Shown: positions 7,624-16,609 of the stretch, piece by piece
Layout: every line of letters begins with the position of its first letter
How positions within the stretch are numbered: the first letter of the stretch is position 1
Translations under genes and position numbers: made by a program
The notes under the pieces: generated by a model
Told to the model about the DNA's origin: nothing
Seen by the model: only the letters and a program-made list of their open reading frames with translations
The model's database searches: none
DNA from: an uncultured Collinsella sp.
GTDB lineage: Bacteria > Actinomycetota > Coriobacteriia > Coriobacteriales > Coriobacteriaceae
Length of the DNA stretch: 64,000 bases
Direction: 5' to 3'
NCBI GenBank assembly: GCA_902494345.1
Contig: CABUSV010000013.1
Location: forward strand, 5,641-69,640

Positions 7624-7654
7624 AAAAATAATCACTCTACGAGCGATTATTTTT
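7624..7654 (-). terminator. AT-rich terminator overlapping the end of thiN
   Basis: AAAAATAATC (7624-7633) and GATTATTTTT (7645-7654) form a ten-base stem whose minus-strand 3' arm ends in five T. The thiN stop codon lies in the loop. Part of the stem is coding sequence. Confidence 0.7.
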
Positions 7655-8317
7655 ATCCACCGTCCCGATAAAACCCTGATGCAGCAAATAACAGATTGCG
7701 ACGCCTTGGTGGACTTGAATCTCGGCCGTTTTCCGGACGACATTAGAGATGCCCGTGTCGGCCAACAGACCCAGGGGGCTGTGATCTAGTTCCCACTCTA
7801 AGCCGTGTTCGCTTACCTCGGTGTTGGTGGCGATTGCGATTATGGAGAACGTCTTGCCTTCGGCACCTTCGATGGTCCACGATTCGCCTCCGTGCAGGAT
7901 TCGGGCCGTGGTCTCGTCTTCGGCAATCCAGATTGGGGCGCCCTCGTAGCCCGCGAGCAAGCCCAGTACGGAAAGAGCCATGTCCGGACGGCCGCCGGTG
8001 GCGCAGGTCGCGACCACTTCGGAACCCGGCCAGCGACGGCGGACGGAATCGAGCGCCAGTGCCAAATCGGTATAGTCCTTGTACGGGTCGTGGCGCTCTA
8101 CTTCGAAGTCATTGGCGGCTTCGACTAACGCTCGGCCCTTATCGCTTACCGTGTCGGCGTCCCCTACATATACATCGCAGCCCAGGCCGGCGCCCAGCAG
8201 CGCATCGAGCCCGCGGTCCACGGCGACAACGTGGTCGCACCCCCCTGCTAGCCTACGCAACAGATCCGCGCTCGCCACCACGGGTGAGCCGCAGACCACT
8301 AATACCTTGCAACCCAC
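7637..8317 (-). CDS. thiN: Thiamine pyrophosphokinase
   Basis: A 226-residue thiamine diphosphokinase, which transfers pyrophosphate from ATP to thiamine to make the coenzyme TPP in the cytoplasm. Family features are VDRGLDALLGAG, the GDADTVS turn (usually GDFDS) near residue 52 and the KDYTDLALAL motif near residue 80, which binds ATP and metal. The C-terminal half is the beta-rich thiamine-binding domain. Start is a GTG nine bases after the stop of the HAD gene, so the two form an operon. The end of the gene doubles as a terminator stem. Confidence 0.9.
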   Translation of the reverse strand: MGCKVLVVCGSPVVASADLLRRLAGGCDHVVAVDRGLDALLGAGLGCDVYVGDADTVSDKGRALVEAANDFEVERHDPYKDYTDLALALDSVRRRWPGSEVVATCATGGRPDMALSVLGLLAGYEGAPIWIAEDETTARILHGGESWTIEGAEGKTFSIIAIATNTEVSEHGLEWELDHSPLGLLADTGISNVVRKTAEIQVHQGVAICYLLHQGFIGTVDKNNRS

Positions 8318-8326
8318 AGCCCTCGC

Positions 8327-9016
8327 CTATCCCTCAAACGAAAGCACACGGGCCAGTTCCAGGTCCTCGTAGCTGTCGATAAAGATATCGCAGTTGGCGC
8401 GCACATCGTCGCGCTTCATACGGCCGTGCGGGTCATAGATGCCCACGCGCTTAAGGCCTGCGGCTCCAGAGCTCTTAAGGCCAAACACGGCGTCCTCAAA
8501 CACCCATGTGCGCTCAAACTTGTGCCCATGGCGCTCCTCCAGGCGGCGCAGCGCCAGCTCGTATACATCGGGGAACTGTTTGGAGCGACCTGCCTCGCCC
8601 GTGGTGGTCACAAACTCCATGTAGGCATCGAGCCCGGCGCCCGCAAGCGCAGACGTAACCAGCTCGGCCGGAGTGGACGTAGCCACGCACATGGCAATAC
8701 CCGCCGCCTTCGCCTGCTCCAAAAACGCCAGGAGACCCTCGCGCGGCGGCACCTTGGAGTACCCATCAATCAGAATATTGCTCAGTTCACGATATAGTTC
8801 CTCGCCATTCGCGCCAATGCCCCACGTGTCGTGGTAGGCCTGGCATTCGTCCTCGAGCGAAAGATGCTCAAACTGGGCAAAATCGTCGACCGTCACGTCA
8901 ACTCCGTGGCGGTGTAATAATTCGGGCTGGGCATAGGCCCAAACGGGGGTGCTATTAACCAGCGTGCCGTCGCAATCGAAAATAAAAGCAACCTTGGGAG
9001 CGGCGGTATGGGACAT
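8327..9016 (-). CDS. HAD-superfamily hydrolase (beta-phosphoglucomutase-like)
   Basis: A 229-residue HAD hydrolase of subfamily I with a helical cap inserted after motif I. Motif I is FDCDGTLVNS near residue 12 (nucleophile Asp and acid/base Asp). Motif II is the Thr/Ser of VATSTPAEL, and motif III/IV is FEDAVFGLKSSGAAGLKRVGIYD. The family includes beta-phosphoglucomutases and sugar or pyridoxal phosphatases. The substrate cannot be told. The ATG at 9016 is preferred over an in-frame TTG seven codons upstream because AAAGG lies seven bases before it. It is first in a two-gene operon with thiN and is divergent from the glycogen operon. Confidence 0.85.
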   Translation of the reverse strand: MSHTAAPKVAFIFDCDGTLVNSTPVWAYAQPELLHRHGVDVTVDDFAQFEHLSLEDECQAYHDTWGIGANGEELYRELSNILIDGYSKVPPREGLLAFLEQAKAAGIAMCVATSTPAELVTSALAGAGLDAYMEFVTTTGEAGRSKQFPDVYELALRRLEERHGHKFERTWVFEDAVFGLKSSGAAGLKRVGIYDPHGRMKRDDVRANCDIFIDSYEDLELARVLSFEG

Positions 9017-9038
9017 AAACGAACCTTTCGATGTCAAA

Positions 9039-9126
9039 TGGTAAACAACCTGCTAAAAACGTTTTACCAAACGTCAGGCTAACAATTTTGAAACCCTAAT
9101 TGGTAAAACTGTCAAGAGTTTTACCA
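9039..9126. promoter_or_regulatory. Cluster of TGGTAAAAC/GTTTTACCA motifs upstream of glgB
   Basis: TGGTAAAC (9039-9046), GTTTTACCA (9061-9069), TGGTAAAAC (9101-9109) and GTTTTACCA (9118-9126) lie in the divergent region between the HAD gene and glgB. The last two form a perfect nine-base dyad with an eight-base spacer. The same word recurs before the GH13-GH77 gene, which suggests a shared regulator of glucan metabolism. The regulator is not in the window. Confidence 0.5.
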
Positions 9127-9236
9127 CGGCAATTCTGCCAGTGGTATAAACATGTCGCTTACCGATTAAACGCCCCCGCAAATCCGCTTTCGTCCATAAA
9201 ACTAACGCACAGGTGTTATCGTAGTTTCTGCCGAAA

Positions 9237-9296
9237 GTTCCACCGAGCACGCGAGGTGGAACGAATCACAGAAACTTCGCCGTCCCTTCGATTCGT
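9237..9296 (+). promoter_or_regulatory. Two hairpins in the glgB leader
   Basis: GTTCCACC (9237-9244) pairs with GGTGGAAC (9255-9262), and ACGAATC (9261-9267) pairs with GATTCGT (9290-9296). The two stems overlap by two bases, so they may compete. There is no strong T-run. Their function is unknown, and mRNA stability or attenuation are possible. Confidence 0.45.
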
Positions 9297-9362
9297 GCAG
9301 CCTTGGACCTTTCGCATCTAGTCACCAAGGCAACACGCTGCCGCGTCATGATGGGATCAAAC

Positions 9363-11609
9363 GTGAGCGAAACAAAGCTAAAGCCAACGGCTAAAAAGCC
9401 CGCAACCCGCAAACCGGCTCCGCACGCACCGGAGCTCTCCAAGGACGATGTCTACCTGTTTGGCATTGGAATGTGGGAGCGCAGTTGGGAAAAGATGGGC
9501 GCGCATCCCGACACGCAGCAGCGCACGCGCGGCTGGCGCTTTTGCGTTTGGGCGCCCGACGTAAAGAGTGTCCATGTCATTGGCGAATTTAACGACTGGG
9601 ATGAGCAAGCCAACCCGCTGGTGCCCGTGCATACGAGCGCTATTTGGGAAGGCTTTATTCCTGGCGCCGAGCAGGGCCAGCTCTATAAATATCTCATCGA
9701 GACCAATGAGGGCGAGAAGCTCTACAAGGCCGATCCGTATGCCTTTAAGGCCGAGTGCCCTCCGGGTACTGCCAGCGTGCTGTGGACCTTGGATGGCTAC
9801 AAGTGGAACGACGCCGCGTGGCTCAAGCGCCGCGCCGGCCACAACCACATGTCGCAGCCACTCAACATCTACGAGGTGCATATCGGCTCGTGGAAGCGCC
9901 ACGGCGACGCGCCGCAGGGCGAGCCGGACGAGTACGGCAACTACCCCGGCCCCATGGATCCCTTCCCCGCGCAGCGCGGCGAGTTTTACACCTACGACGA
10001 CCTGTCGGTCGAGCTCGTGGACTACGTGCGCGACATGGGCTATACGCATATCGAAGTCATGCCGCTTATGGAGCATCCGTTCGATGGATCCTGGGGCTAC
10101 CAGACAACCGGCTACTATGCCGCCACGTCGCGCTACGGCAACCCGCAGCAACTCATGCACTTTATCGATGCGTGCCACGAGGCGGGCATCGGCGTGATCA
10201 TGGACTGGGTACCCGGCGGTTTTTGCGCCGACTCCCACGGCCTTGCCACCTTTAACGGCCACATGCTGTTTGAGCACGAGATTCACCCCAACTGGGGCAC
10301 GCACAAGTTTGACTTCGCCCGTGGCGAGGTCCGCTCCTTCCTGGTCTCTAACGTACTGTATTGGCTCGAGAACTTCCACGTGGACGGCATTCGCATGGAC
10401 GGCGTGTCCAGCATGCTATACCTCAACTTTGGCATCGACGATCCGGGCCAAAAGAAGTTCAACAAGTACGGAACCGAGGAGGACCTGGACGCCAGCGCGT
10501 TTATCCGTCAGGTCAACTGCGCCGTGGAGGCACACTACCCTGACGTGATGATGATGGCCGAGGAGTCCACCGCGTGGCCGCTCGTGACCTACCCGCCGCA
10601 GGACGGCGGCCTGGGCTTCCACTACAAGTGGGACATGGGCTGGATGAACGACACCCTGCACTACATGCAGACCGATTTTCCGTGGCGCCCCGGCAACCAC
10701 GGGCTGCTCACGTTCTCCATCATGTACGCCTTTACCGAGAACTTCATTTGCCCGCTGAGCCACGACGAAGTCGTGCACGGCAAGTGCTCGCTCATCGGCC
10801 GCATGCCGGGTGACTGGTGGCGTCAGTTTGCCGGCCTGCGTACGCTGGCTTTCTACCAAATGACGCACCCCGGTGCCAAGCTCAACTTTATGGGCAACGA
10901 GATCGGCCAGTTTATTGAGTGGCGCTACTACGAGTCCATCCAGTGGTTCCTGACCGAGGAGTACGAGACCCACCGTCATCATCAGGCGTTTATCAAGGCG
11001 CTCAACCACCTGTACACCGCCGAGCCTGCCCTGTACGAGCGCGGCTACACCGACGACGGCTTTACCTGGATTGACGCGGATAACTCCAAGCAGTCCATCG
11101 TGAGCTTTGTGCGCCAGGGCGAGGACGTCGATGACGACCTGGTGATCTTGATCAACTTTGACCCGGCGAGCTACGAGAGCTTCCACGTGGGCGTGCCGCG
11201 CGAGGGTGACTGGGAGGTCATCTTCGATTCCGACCGTCCCGAGTTTGGCGGAAGCGGATACGCCGGTGAGGAGCCCTACACCTGCTCGAGCGAGCCCTAT
11301 CCCTGGAACGGGCAGATGGACTCTATTGAGATTAAGGTGCCCGGTCTGGCTGGCGTGGTACTCAAGCGCCGCGGTCCCAGCAGCTATAAACCGCCCGTGG
11401 TCGAGGAACCCAAGAAGGCAACGCGCAAGCGTGCGTCCTCGGTAAAGCCCAAGGCCGCGGCTGCCAAGAAGGCTCCGGCTAAGGCGAAGACTGCCAAGCC
11501 CGCTGCCAAGGCTTCGACCAAGTCCACCACGACCAAGAAGTCAGCCACCAAAAAGGCTGCTCCCAAGGCCAAAGCAGCTGCTGTTAAGGCTCATGCCAAG
11601 AAAACGTAA
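9363..11609 (+). CDS. glgB: 1,4-alpha-glucan branching enzyme with basic H1-like tail
   Basis: A GH13 branching enzyme (about 748 residues) that cuts alpha-1,4 chains and re-attaches them by alpha-1,6 bonds in glycogen. A CBM48 domain (WRFCVWAPDVKSVHVIGEFNDW) begins near residue 57. Catalytic motifs are DGIRMDGVSSM with nucleophile Asp near 346, MAEEST with the acid/base Glu near 400, and CPLSHDEVVHGK. The last 68 residues or so are an unusual Lys/Ala/Thr-rich tail with AKKA, PAKAK and KKSATKK repeats, like histone H1 or HU tails. The start is uncertain: a GTG at 9363 has GGGA upstream, while ATGs at 9348/9351 and a TTG at 9303 lack a good site. It is the first gene of the glycogen operon. 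Confidence 0.93.
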   Translation: MSETKLKPTAKKPATRKPAPHAPELSKDDVYLFGIGMWERSWEKMGAHPDTQQRTRGWRFCVWAPDVKSVHVIGEFNDWDEQANPLVPVHTSAIWEGFIPGAEQGQLYKYLIETNEGEKLYKADPYAFKAECPPGTASVLWTLDGYKWNDAAWLKRRAGHNHMSQPLNIYEVHIGSWKRHGDAPQGEPDEYGNYPGPMDPFPAQRGEFYTYDDLSVELVDYVRDMGYTHIEVMPLMEHPFDGSWGYQTTGYYAATSRYGNPQQLMHFIDACHEAGIGVIMDWVPGGFCADSHGLATFNGHMLFEHEIHPNWGTHKFDFARGEVRSFLVSNVLYWLENFHVDGIRMDGVSSMLYLNFGIDDPGQKKFNKYGTEEDLDASAFIRQVNCAVEAHYPDVMMMAEESTAWPLVTYPPQDGGLGFHYKWDMGWMNDTLHYMQTDFPWRPGNHGLLTFSIMYAFTENFICPLSHDEVVHGKCSLIGRMPGDWWRQFAGLRTLAFYQMTHPGAKLNFMGNEIGQFIEWRYYESIQWFLTEEYETHRHHQAFIKALNHLYTAEPALYERGYTDDGFTWIDADNSKQSIVSFVRQGEDVDDDLVILINFDPASYESFHVGVPREGDWEVIFDSDRPEFGGSGYAGEEPYTCSSEPYPWNGQMDSIEIKVPGLAGVVLKRRGPSSYKPPVVEEPKKATRKRASSVKPKAAAAKKAPAKAKTAKPAAKASTKSTTTKKSATKKAAPKAKAAAVKAHAKKT

Positions 11610-11703
11610 CAAAGGCGTTACCACTGTAATTACCCGCCCCGCGGGGGCGTAGGATACAAGTCATAACCGTTCCGGGAGAAACATCCCCGGGGGAAAGGAA
11701 CGT

Positions 11704-14130
11704 ATGAATAAGATCTTCGACAACAAGCAGGAGTTTACCGAGCTCTATCGCGATGCCGTCATGAGCATCAGCGGCAAGAGCGTCAAGGCCGCCAGTGACC
11801 TCGACCGCTTTAACGCCCTAGCCAAGCTCGTGGCCGAGAAGGCACGCACCGTTGCCACCAAGAGCGACGCCCGTGCGGCCGCCGAGGGCAAAAAGCGCGT
11901 GTACTACTTCTCGATCGAGTTTTTGATCGGCCGCCTGCTCGACAACTACCTGCTCAACTTTGGCGTGCGCGACATGGTCGCCGAGGCGCTCGACGACATG
12001 GGCTTTGACCTGTCCGTCATCGAGAACCAGGAGCCCGATCCGGCGCTGGGCAACGGTGGCCTGGGCCGTCTGGCCGCGTGCTTCCTGGATTCCATGGCAG
12101 CCGAGGGCATTGCCGGCTACGGCAACGGCATGCGCTACCGCTACGGCCTGTTTAAGCAGGAGATCGTCAACGGCAGCCAGGTCGAGGCCACCGACGAGTG
12201 GCTCACCCACGGCTATCCCTGGGAGGTCCGTCGTCAGGACAAGGCCGTGACCATCAAGTTTGGCGGCCGCGTCGAGGGTTTTGAGGACAACGGCCGCACG
12301 TTCTACCGCACGGTGGACACGCAGGACATCTTGGCCGTCCCCTACGACATCCCCGTGGTGGGTTATGCCGGCGAGACCGTCAACAAGCTGCGCGTCTGGG
12401 CCGCTGAGCCGGTCGAGGAGCACTTCGATCTGGAGGCCTTCAACCGCGGTGACTACGCCCTGGCCGATGCCGAGCGCGCCGAGGCCGAGGCCATCAGCGC
12501 CATCCTCTACCCCAATGACGCCGGCGAGCACGGCCGACTGCTGCGCCTGAAGCAGGAGTACCTGTTTGTCTCGGCCGGCATCTACAGCCTGCTCGACACC
12601 TTTGAGAAGGAGCACGGCGAGAACTGGGAGCTGCTGCCGCAGTTTGTGGCCATCCACACCAACGACACGCACCCCGCCATGTGCGGCCCCGAGCTTATGC
12701 GTATCCTCATCGACGAGAAGAAGCTCGAGTGGGACGACGCCTGGAACATCGTGACGCAAGTCGTGAGTTACACCAACCACACCATCCTGCCCGAGGCTCT
12801 GGAGAAGTGGCCCATCGGCACGTTCTCCAAGCTCCTCCCCCGCGTGTACCAGATCATCGACGAGATCAGCCGTCGTTGGCACGAGTCGTTCGACACCACG
12901 CAGGAGGGCTGGCAGGAGCGTCTGCGCCAGACCGCCATCCTGTGGGACGGCGAGATTCGCATGGCCAACCTTTCCGTGATCTGCAGCCACAGCGTCAACG
13001 GCGTGGCCAAGATCCACTCCGACATCATCAAGAACATCGTGCTCAAGGACTTCTATGCCCTGACGCCCGAGAAGTTCAACAACAAGACCAACGGCATCTC
13101 GCACCGTCGCTTCTTTGCCGAGGCCAACCCCACATACGCCAAGCTCGTGACCGAAGCCATTGGCGACGGCTGGCTGAAGGACGCCTTTGAGCTGGAGAAG
13201 CTTAAAGGTTTTCAGAACGACACCGAGTTCCTGAAGGCCGTGGGTGCCTCCAAGCGCGCCAACAAGGAGCGTCTGGCCGCCTACGTTAAGGCCGAGACCG
13301 GTCTGGTCATCGACCCCAACACCGTCTTCGATGTCCAGGTAAAGCGCTTCCATGCCTACAAGCGCCAGCTCATGAACATCATGAAGGTGATGGACATCTA
13401 CAACCGTCGCATCGCCGACCCCAACTTCCACGTGACGCCGACGACCTTCATCTTTAGCGGCAAGGCTGCCTCGAGCTATACCTTCGCCAAGGAGACCATC
13501 CGCCTCATTAACTCCGTGGCCGACGTCATCAACAACGACGCCCGCGTGAACGAGGTCATGAAGGTCTGCTTTATTCCCAACTTCCGCGTGAGCAATGCCC
13601 AGCTCATCTACCCCGCCGCCGAGATCTCGGAGCAGATTTCCACGGCCGGCAAAGAGGCCTCGGGCACGTCCAACATGAAGCTCATGATGAACGGCGCCAT
13701 TACGCTGGGCACCCTCGACGGCGCCAATATCGAGATCGCAGATCTGGCCGGTCGCGAGAACGAGGCCATCTTTGGCCTGACCGCCCCCGAGGTCGAGCAG
13801 CTCTGGGCATCCAACAGCTACTTTGCGTGGGATACCCTCAACAACGATCGCGAGCGTCTGGGCCGCGTGATGGACGAGCTCAAGGACAACACCTTTGCGG
13901 GTCTTTCGGGCAACTTCGAGAGCATCTACAACGAGCTCATGAACAACAACGACCCCGACTTGGTCATGGCCGACTTCCGCAGCTACGTGGATGCATGGGA
14001 GAAGCTCACGAACAGCTACGACGACCAGGAGACCTGGAACCGCAAGGCCCTGCTCAACACCGCTTCGAGCGGCTGGTTCTCGAGCGACCGCACCATTCGC
14101 GAGTACCGCGACGAGATCTGGCACGCGTAG
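11704..14130 (+). CDS. glgP: Glycogen phosphorylase
   Basis: An 808-residue GT35 phosphorylase that releases glucose-1-phosphate from glycogen ends using pyridoxal phosphate. Signatures are EPDPALGNGGLGRLAACFLDS near residue 110 and KEASGTSNMKLMMNGA near residue 650, which holds the PLP lysine, followed by LGTLDGANIEI. The length is typical and there is no signal peptide. The ATG has GGGGGAAAGGA just upstream. It lies between glgB and glgC in the same direction, so synthesis and breakdown genes are co-transcribed. The 94-base gap before it has a small GC hairpin. Confidence 0.97.
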   Translation: MNKIFDNKQEFTELYRDAVMSISGKSVKAASDLDRFNALAKLVAEKARTVATKSDARAAAEGKKRVYYFSIEFLIGRLLDNYLLNFGVRDMVAEALDDMGFDLSVIENQEPDPALGNGGLGRLAACFLDSMAAEGIAGYGNGMRYRYGLFKQEIVNGSQVEATDEWLTHGYPWEVRRQDKAVTIKFGGRVEGFEDNGRTFYRTVDTQDILAVPYDIPVVGYAGETVNKLRVWAAEPVEEHFDLEAFNRGDYALADAERAEAEAISAILYPNDAGEHGRLLRLKQEYLFVSAGIYSLLDTFEKEHGENWELLPQFVAIHTNDTHPAMCGPELMRILIDEKKLEWDDAWNIVTQVVSYTNHTILPEALEKWPIGTFSKLLPRVYQIIDEISRRWHESFDTTQEGWQERLRQTAILWDGEIRMANLSVICSHSVNGVAKIHSDIIKNIVLKDFYALTPEKFNNKTNGISHRRFFAEANPTYAKLVTEAIGDGWLKDAFELEKLKGFQNDTEFLKAVGASKRANKERLAAYVKAETGLVIDPNTVFDVQVKRFHAYKRQLMNIMKVMDIYNRRIADPNFHVTPTTFIFSGKAASSYTFAKETIRLINSVADVINNDARVNEVMKVCFIPNFRVSNAQLIYPAAEISEQISTAGKEASGTSNMKLMMNGAITLGTLDGANIEIADLAGRENEAIFGLTAPEVEQLWASNSYFAWDTLNNDRERLGRVMDELKDNTFAGLSGNFESIYNELMNNNDPDLVMADFRSYVDAWEKLTNSYDDQETWNRKALLNTASSGWFSSDRTIREYRDEIWHA

Positions 14131-14148
14131 AGGCGCGCGAGCTCCCTT

Positions 14149-14198
14149 ATGCCAGCACGGCATTATTCGGTGGGCGCGACCAGGCGCCGTGCCCACCG
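14149..14198 (+). promoter_or_regulatory. Intercistronic hairpins between glgP and glgC
   Basis: ATGCC/GGCAT (14149-14153 with 14159-14163) and CGGTGGGC/GCCCACCG (14168-14175 with 14191-14198) form two stems in the 108-base gap. No T-run follows, so they are more likely mRNA-processing or stability elements than terminators. Confidence 0.4.
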
Positions 14199-14238
14199 CT
14201 AATGGGTTTAAGAACATCGATGACAGAAGGAGAAATCG

Positions 14239-15387
14239 ATGAGTAAGAAAGAATGCATCGCGATGCTCCTCGCAGGAGGACAGGGCAGCCGATTGGGGGC
14301 ACTCACCCAAAAGATCGCTAAGCCGGCGGTTAGCTTTGGTGGCAAGTTCCGCATTATCGACTTTTCGCTGTCCAACTGCTCCAACTCGGGCATCGACACG
14401 GTGGGCGTTCTGACGCAGTATCGTCCCTACCTGCTGCATGCCTATGTTGGCTCCGGCGAGGCGTGGGATCTGGACAGCCGCGACGGCGGCGTGTCGATCC
14501 TGCCGCCGTACGAGACGCAGACCGGCGGCGCCTGGTATGCGGGCACGGCCGACGCCATTACGCAGAACCTCGACTACATCAAGGCCAACGACCCCAAGTA
14601 CGTCCTGATTCTGTCTGGCGATCACCTGTATCGCATGGACTACCGCAAGATGCTCAAGACGCACATCGAGAACAACGCCGACCTCACGGTGAGCGTTATG
14701 CCCGTGCCGTGGGAGGAGGCCAGTCGCTTTGGTATCCTGACCACCGACCCCGAGGACGGCCGCATCACCAAGTTCACCGAGAAGCCCGATAAGCCCGATT
14801 CGAACCTCGCGTCCATGGGCATCTACATCTTCTCGGCCGACGTCCTGATCGAGGCGCTCGAGGAGGACGCTCTGGACCAGCGCTCGAGCCACGACTTTGG
14901 CAAGGACATCATCCCCAAGCTGCTCGGCGAGGGCAAGCGCCTGTACAGCTACGAGTTTCACGGCTTTTGGAAGGACGTCGGCACCATCGCCAGCTTCCAC
15001 GAGACCTCGATGGACCTGCTGGGCAACAACCCCGAGTTCGACCTGTTCGACAAGCACTTCCCCATCATGTCCAACATCACCACGCGTCCGCCGCACTACA
15101 TTGGTCCGGACGGCCGCCTGGACGACTGCCTGGTCTCCAACGGCTGCAAGATCTACGGCACCGCTCGCCACTCGATCCTTTCGACCGATGTCATCATCGA
15201 GGAGCGCGCCGTGGTCGAGGACTCTGTGCTGCTGCCGGGTGCGCACGTTAAGAGCGGCGCGCACATCTGCCGCGCTATTTTGGGCGAGAACTCCACGGTC
15301 GAAGAGGGCGTGAAGCTCGGCTCTGTCGATACCACCAAGGATACGGCCGTCGTTGGAAATGACGTCGTTATCGGGAAGGGGGAATGA
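14239..15387 (+). CDS. glgC: Glucose-1-phosphate adenylyltransferase, catalytic subunit
   Basis: A 382-residue ADP-glucose pyrophosphorylase that makes ADP-glucose from ATP and glucose-1-phosphate, the committed step of glycogen synthesis. The N-terminal nucleotidyltransferase domain has AGGQGSRLGALT and KPAVSFGGKFRIIDF, with GGAWYAGTADAI and SGDHLYRMDY further on. The C-terminal part is a left-handed beta-helix. The ATG has AGAAGGAG upstream. It is followed immediately by its GlgD partner, as in Bacillus-type GlgC/GlgD enzymes. Confidence 0.97.
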   Translation: MSKKECIAMLLAGGQGSRLGALTQKIAKPAVSFGGKFRIIDFSLSNCSNSGIDTVGVLTQYRPYLLHAYVGSGEAWDLDSRDGGVSILPPYETQTGGAWYAGTADAITQNLDYIKANDPKYVLILSGDHLYRMDYRKMLKTHIENNADLTVSVMPVPWEEASRFGILTTDPEDGRITKFTEKPDKPDSNLASMGIYIFSADVLIEALEEDALDQRSSHDFGKDIIPKLLGEGKRLYSYEFHGFWKDVGTIASFHETSMDLLGNNPEFDLFDKHFPIMSNITTRPPHYIGPDGRLDDCLVSNGCKIYGTARHSILSTDVIIEERAVVEDSVLLPGAHVKSGAHICRAILGENSTVEEGVKLGSVDTTKDTAVVGNDVVIGKGE

Positions 15388-15391
15388 TCCG

Positions 15392-16519
15392 ATGATCAAT
15401 CGCAAGGCCATCGGTTATATCACCGCTAACTACTCTTCGACCTACGGCAGCGTGCTGCTCAAGGACCGCCCCATCGCGTCCGTTCCGTTTTTGGGCCGCT
15501 ACCGCCTGATCGACTTCCCGCTGTCCAACATGATGAATGCCGGCATTAAGACCGTCGGCGTCGTCATGCCGGGCAACTACCGCTCGCTGATCGACCACGT
15601 GGGCTCGGGCAAGGACTGGGGCCTGGACCGCAAGAAGGGCGGCCTGTTCATGGTGCCCGGCAACGCGTATGGCACCACCAAGGGCGGCATGCGCTTCCTG
15701 CTGCGCGACATCATCTCTAACAAGACGCTGTTCCAGCGCTCGGACAAGCCCTACGTTGTGATGATGGGCACCAACATCATCTTTAACATGGACCTCAACA
15801 CCATCATCGACGCGCACGAGAACTCCGGTGCCCAGATGACCGTGGTGTACTGCAAGGCCACGCGCAACGTCGATGACGAGACTAAGCTCGAGATTAACGA
15901 GAACGGCCGCCTGACGGGCGTGAGCGCCGGCGTCGTGTACGGCGACAACGCCTCTATGGACTGCTGCATCGTCAACCGCGAGACGCTGCTCGAGATCATC
16001 GACCACTACCAGGCCGCCGACTATCTGGACCTGCTCGAGGCACTCCAGGGCGACTTTGGCAACATCGACGTGTGCAGCTACGAGTACAAGGGCGAGGTCG
16101 TGGGCGTGTTTAGCGAGAAGTCGCTGTACCGCCGCAGCATGGACCTGCTCGACCAGACCGTGGCCGACCATCTCTTCGACCCCGAGCGCCCGATTCTGAC
16201 CAAGGCTCACGACGTGCCGCCTTCGCGCTATGCGACCGGCAGCCACGCCTGCAACTCGATCATCTCGGCCGGCTGCATCATCAAGGGCACCGTGCGTAAC
16301 TCGATCCTGTCGCGCGGCGTCGTGGTCGAGGAAGGCGCCTCGGTGACGAACTCGATCATCAACCAGAGCTGCGTCATCAAGAGCGGCGCCCGCGTTGAGA
16401 ATGCAATCCTGGACAAGAACAACGTGGTTCCCACCAACACCGAGCTTCGCGGCACGCCCGAGAACATCCTGGTGCTGGGAAAGGCCCCGTTAACTTCTGA
16501 TATCACCAACGCGAGCTAG
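15392..16519 (+). CDS. glgD: GlgD, regulatory subunit of ADP-glucose pyrophosphorylase
   Basis: A 375-residue GlgC paralog. It keeps the fold (RYRLIDFPLSNMMNAGI, GSGKDWGLDRK) but lacks the glycine-rich GGQGSRL catalytic loop of GlgC, which is replaced by NYSSTYGSVLL, so it is the modulatory subunit that raises GlgC activity. The C-terminal hexapeptide repeats are a beta-helix. The ATG at 15392 with AAGGGGGA upstream is preferred over an in-frame ATG 13 codons earlier that would lie inside glgC. It begins five bases after the glgC stop. Confidence 0.95.
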   Translation: MINRKAIGYITANYSSTYGSVLLKDRPIASVPFLGRYRLIDFPLSNMMNAGIKTVGVVMPGNYRSLIDHVGSGKDWGLDRKKGGLFMVPGNAYGTTKGGMRFLLRDIISNKTLFQRSDKPYVVMMGTNIIFNMDLNTIIDAHENSGAQMTVVYCKATRNVDDETKLEINENGRLTGVSAGVVYGDNASMDCCIVNRETLLEIIDHYQAADYLDLLEALQGDFGNIDVCSYEYKGEVVGVFSEKSLYRRSMDLLDQTVADHLFDPERPILTKAHDVPPSRYATGSHACNSIISAGCIIKGTVRNSILSRGVVVEEGASVTNSIINQSCVIKSGARVENAILDKNNVVPTNTELRGTPENILVLGKAPLTSDITNAS

Positions 16520-16551
16520 CTTTGGCACCGCAACATCGCTCGTAACACGTA

Positions 16552-16585
16552 GAATAGCCGCCCGGTTTGCGCCTGGCGGCTATTC
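16552..16585 (+). promoter_or_regulatory. 11-bp perfect hairpin between glgD and glgA
   Basis: GAATAGCCGCC (16552-16562) pairs perfectly with GGCGGCTATTC (16575-16585) around a 12-base loop. It ends 25 bases before the glgA start and has no T-run. It may separate expression of glgA from upstream genes by partial termination or RNA processing. Confidence 0.5.
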
Positions 16586-16609
16586 TCGAATTACAACATG
16601 GGAGACAAT

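Noticed and set aside
11818..15411. A 1197-codon minus-strand open frame opposite glgP, glgC and the start of glgD
   Set aside because: It mirrors three well-supported plus-strand genes, has a Val/Ala/Gly-Leu composition typical of antisense frames in G+C-rich DNA, and no family motif.
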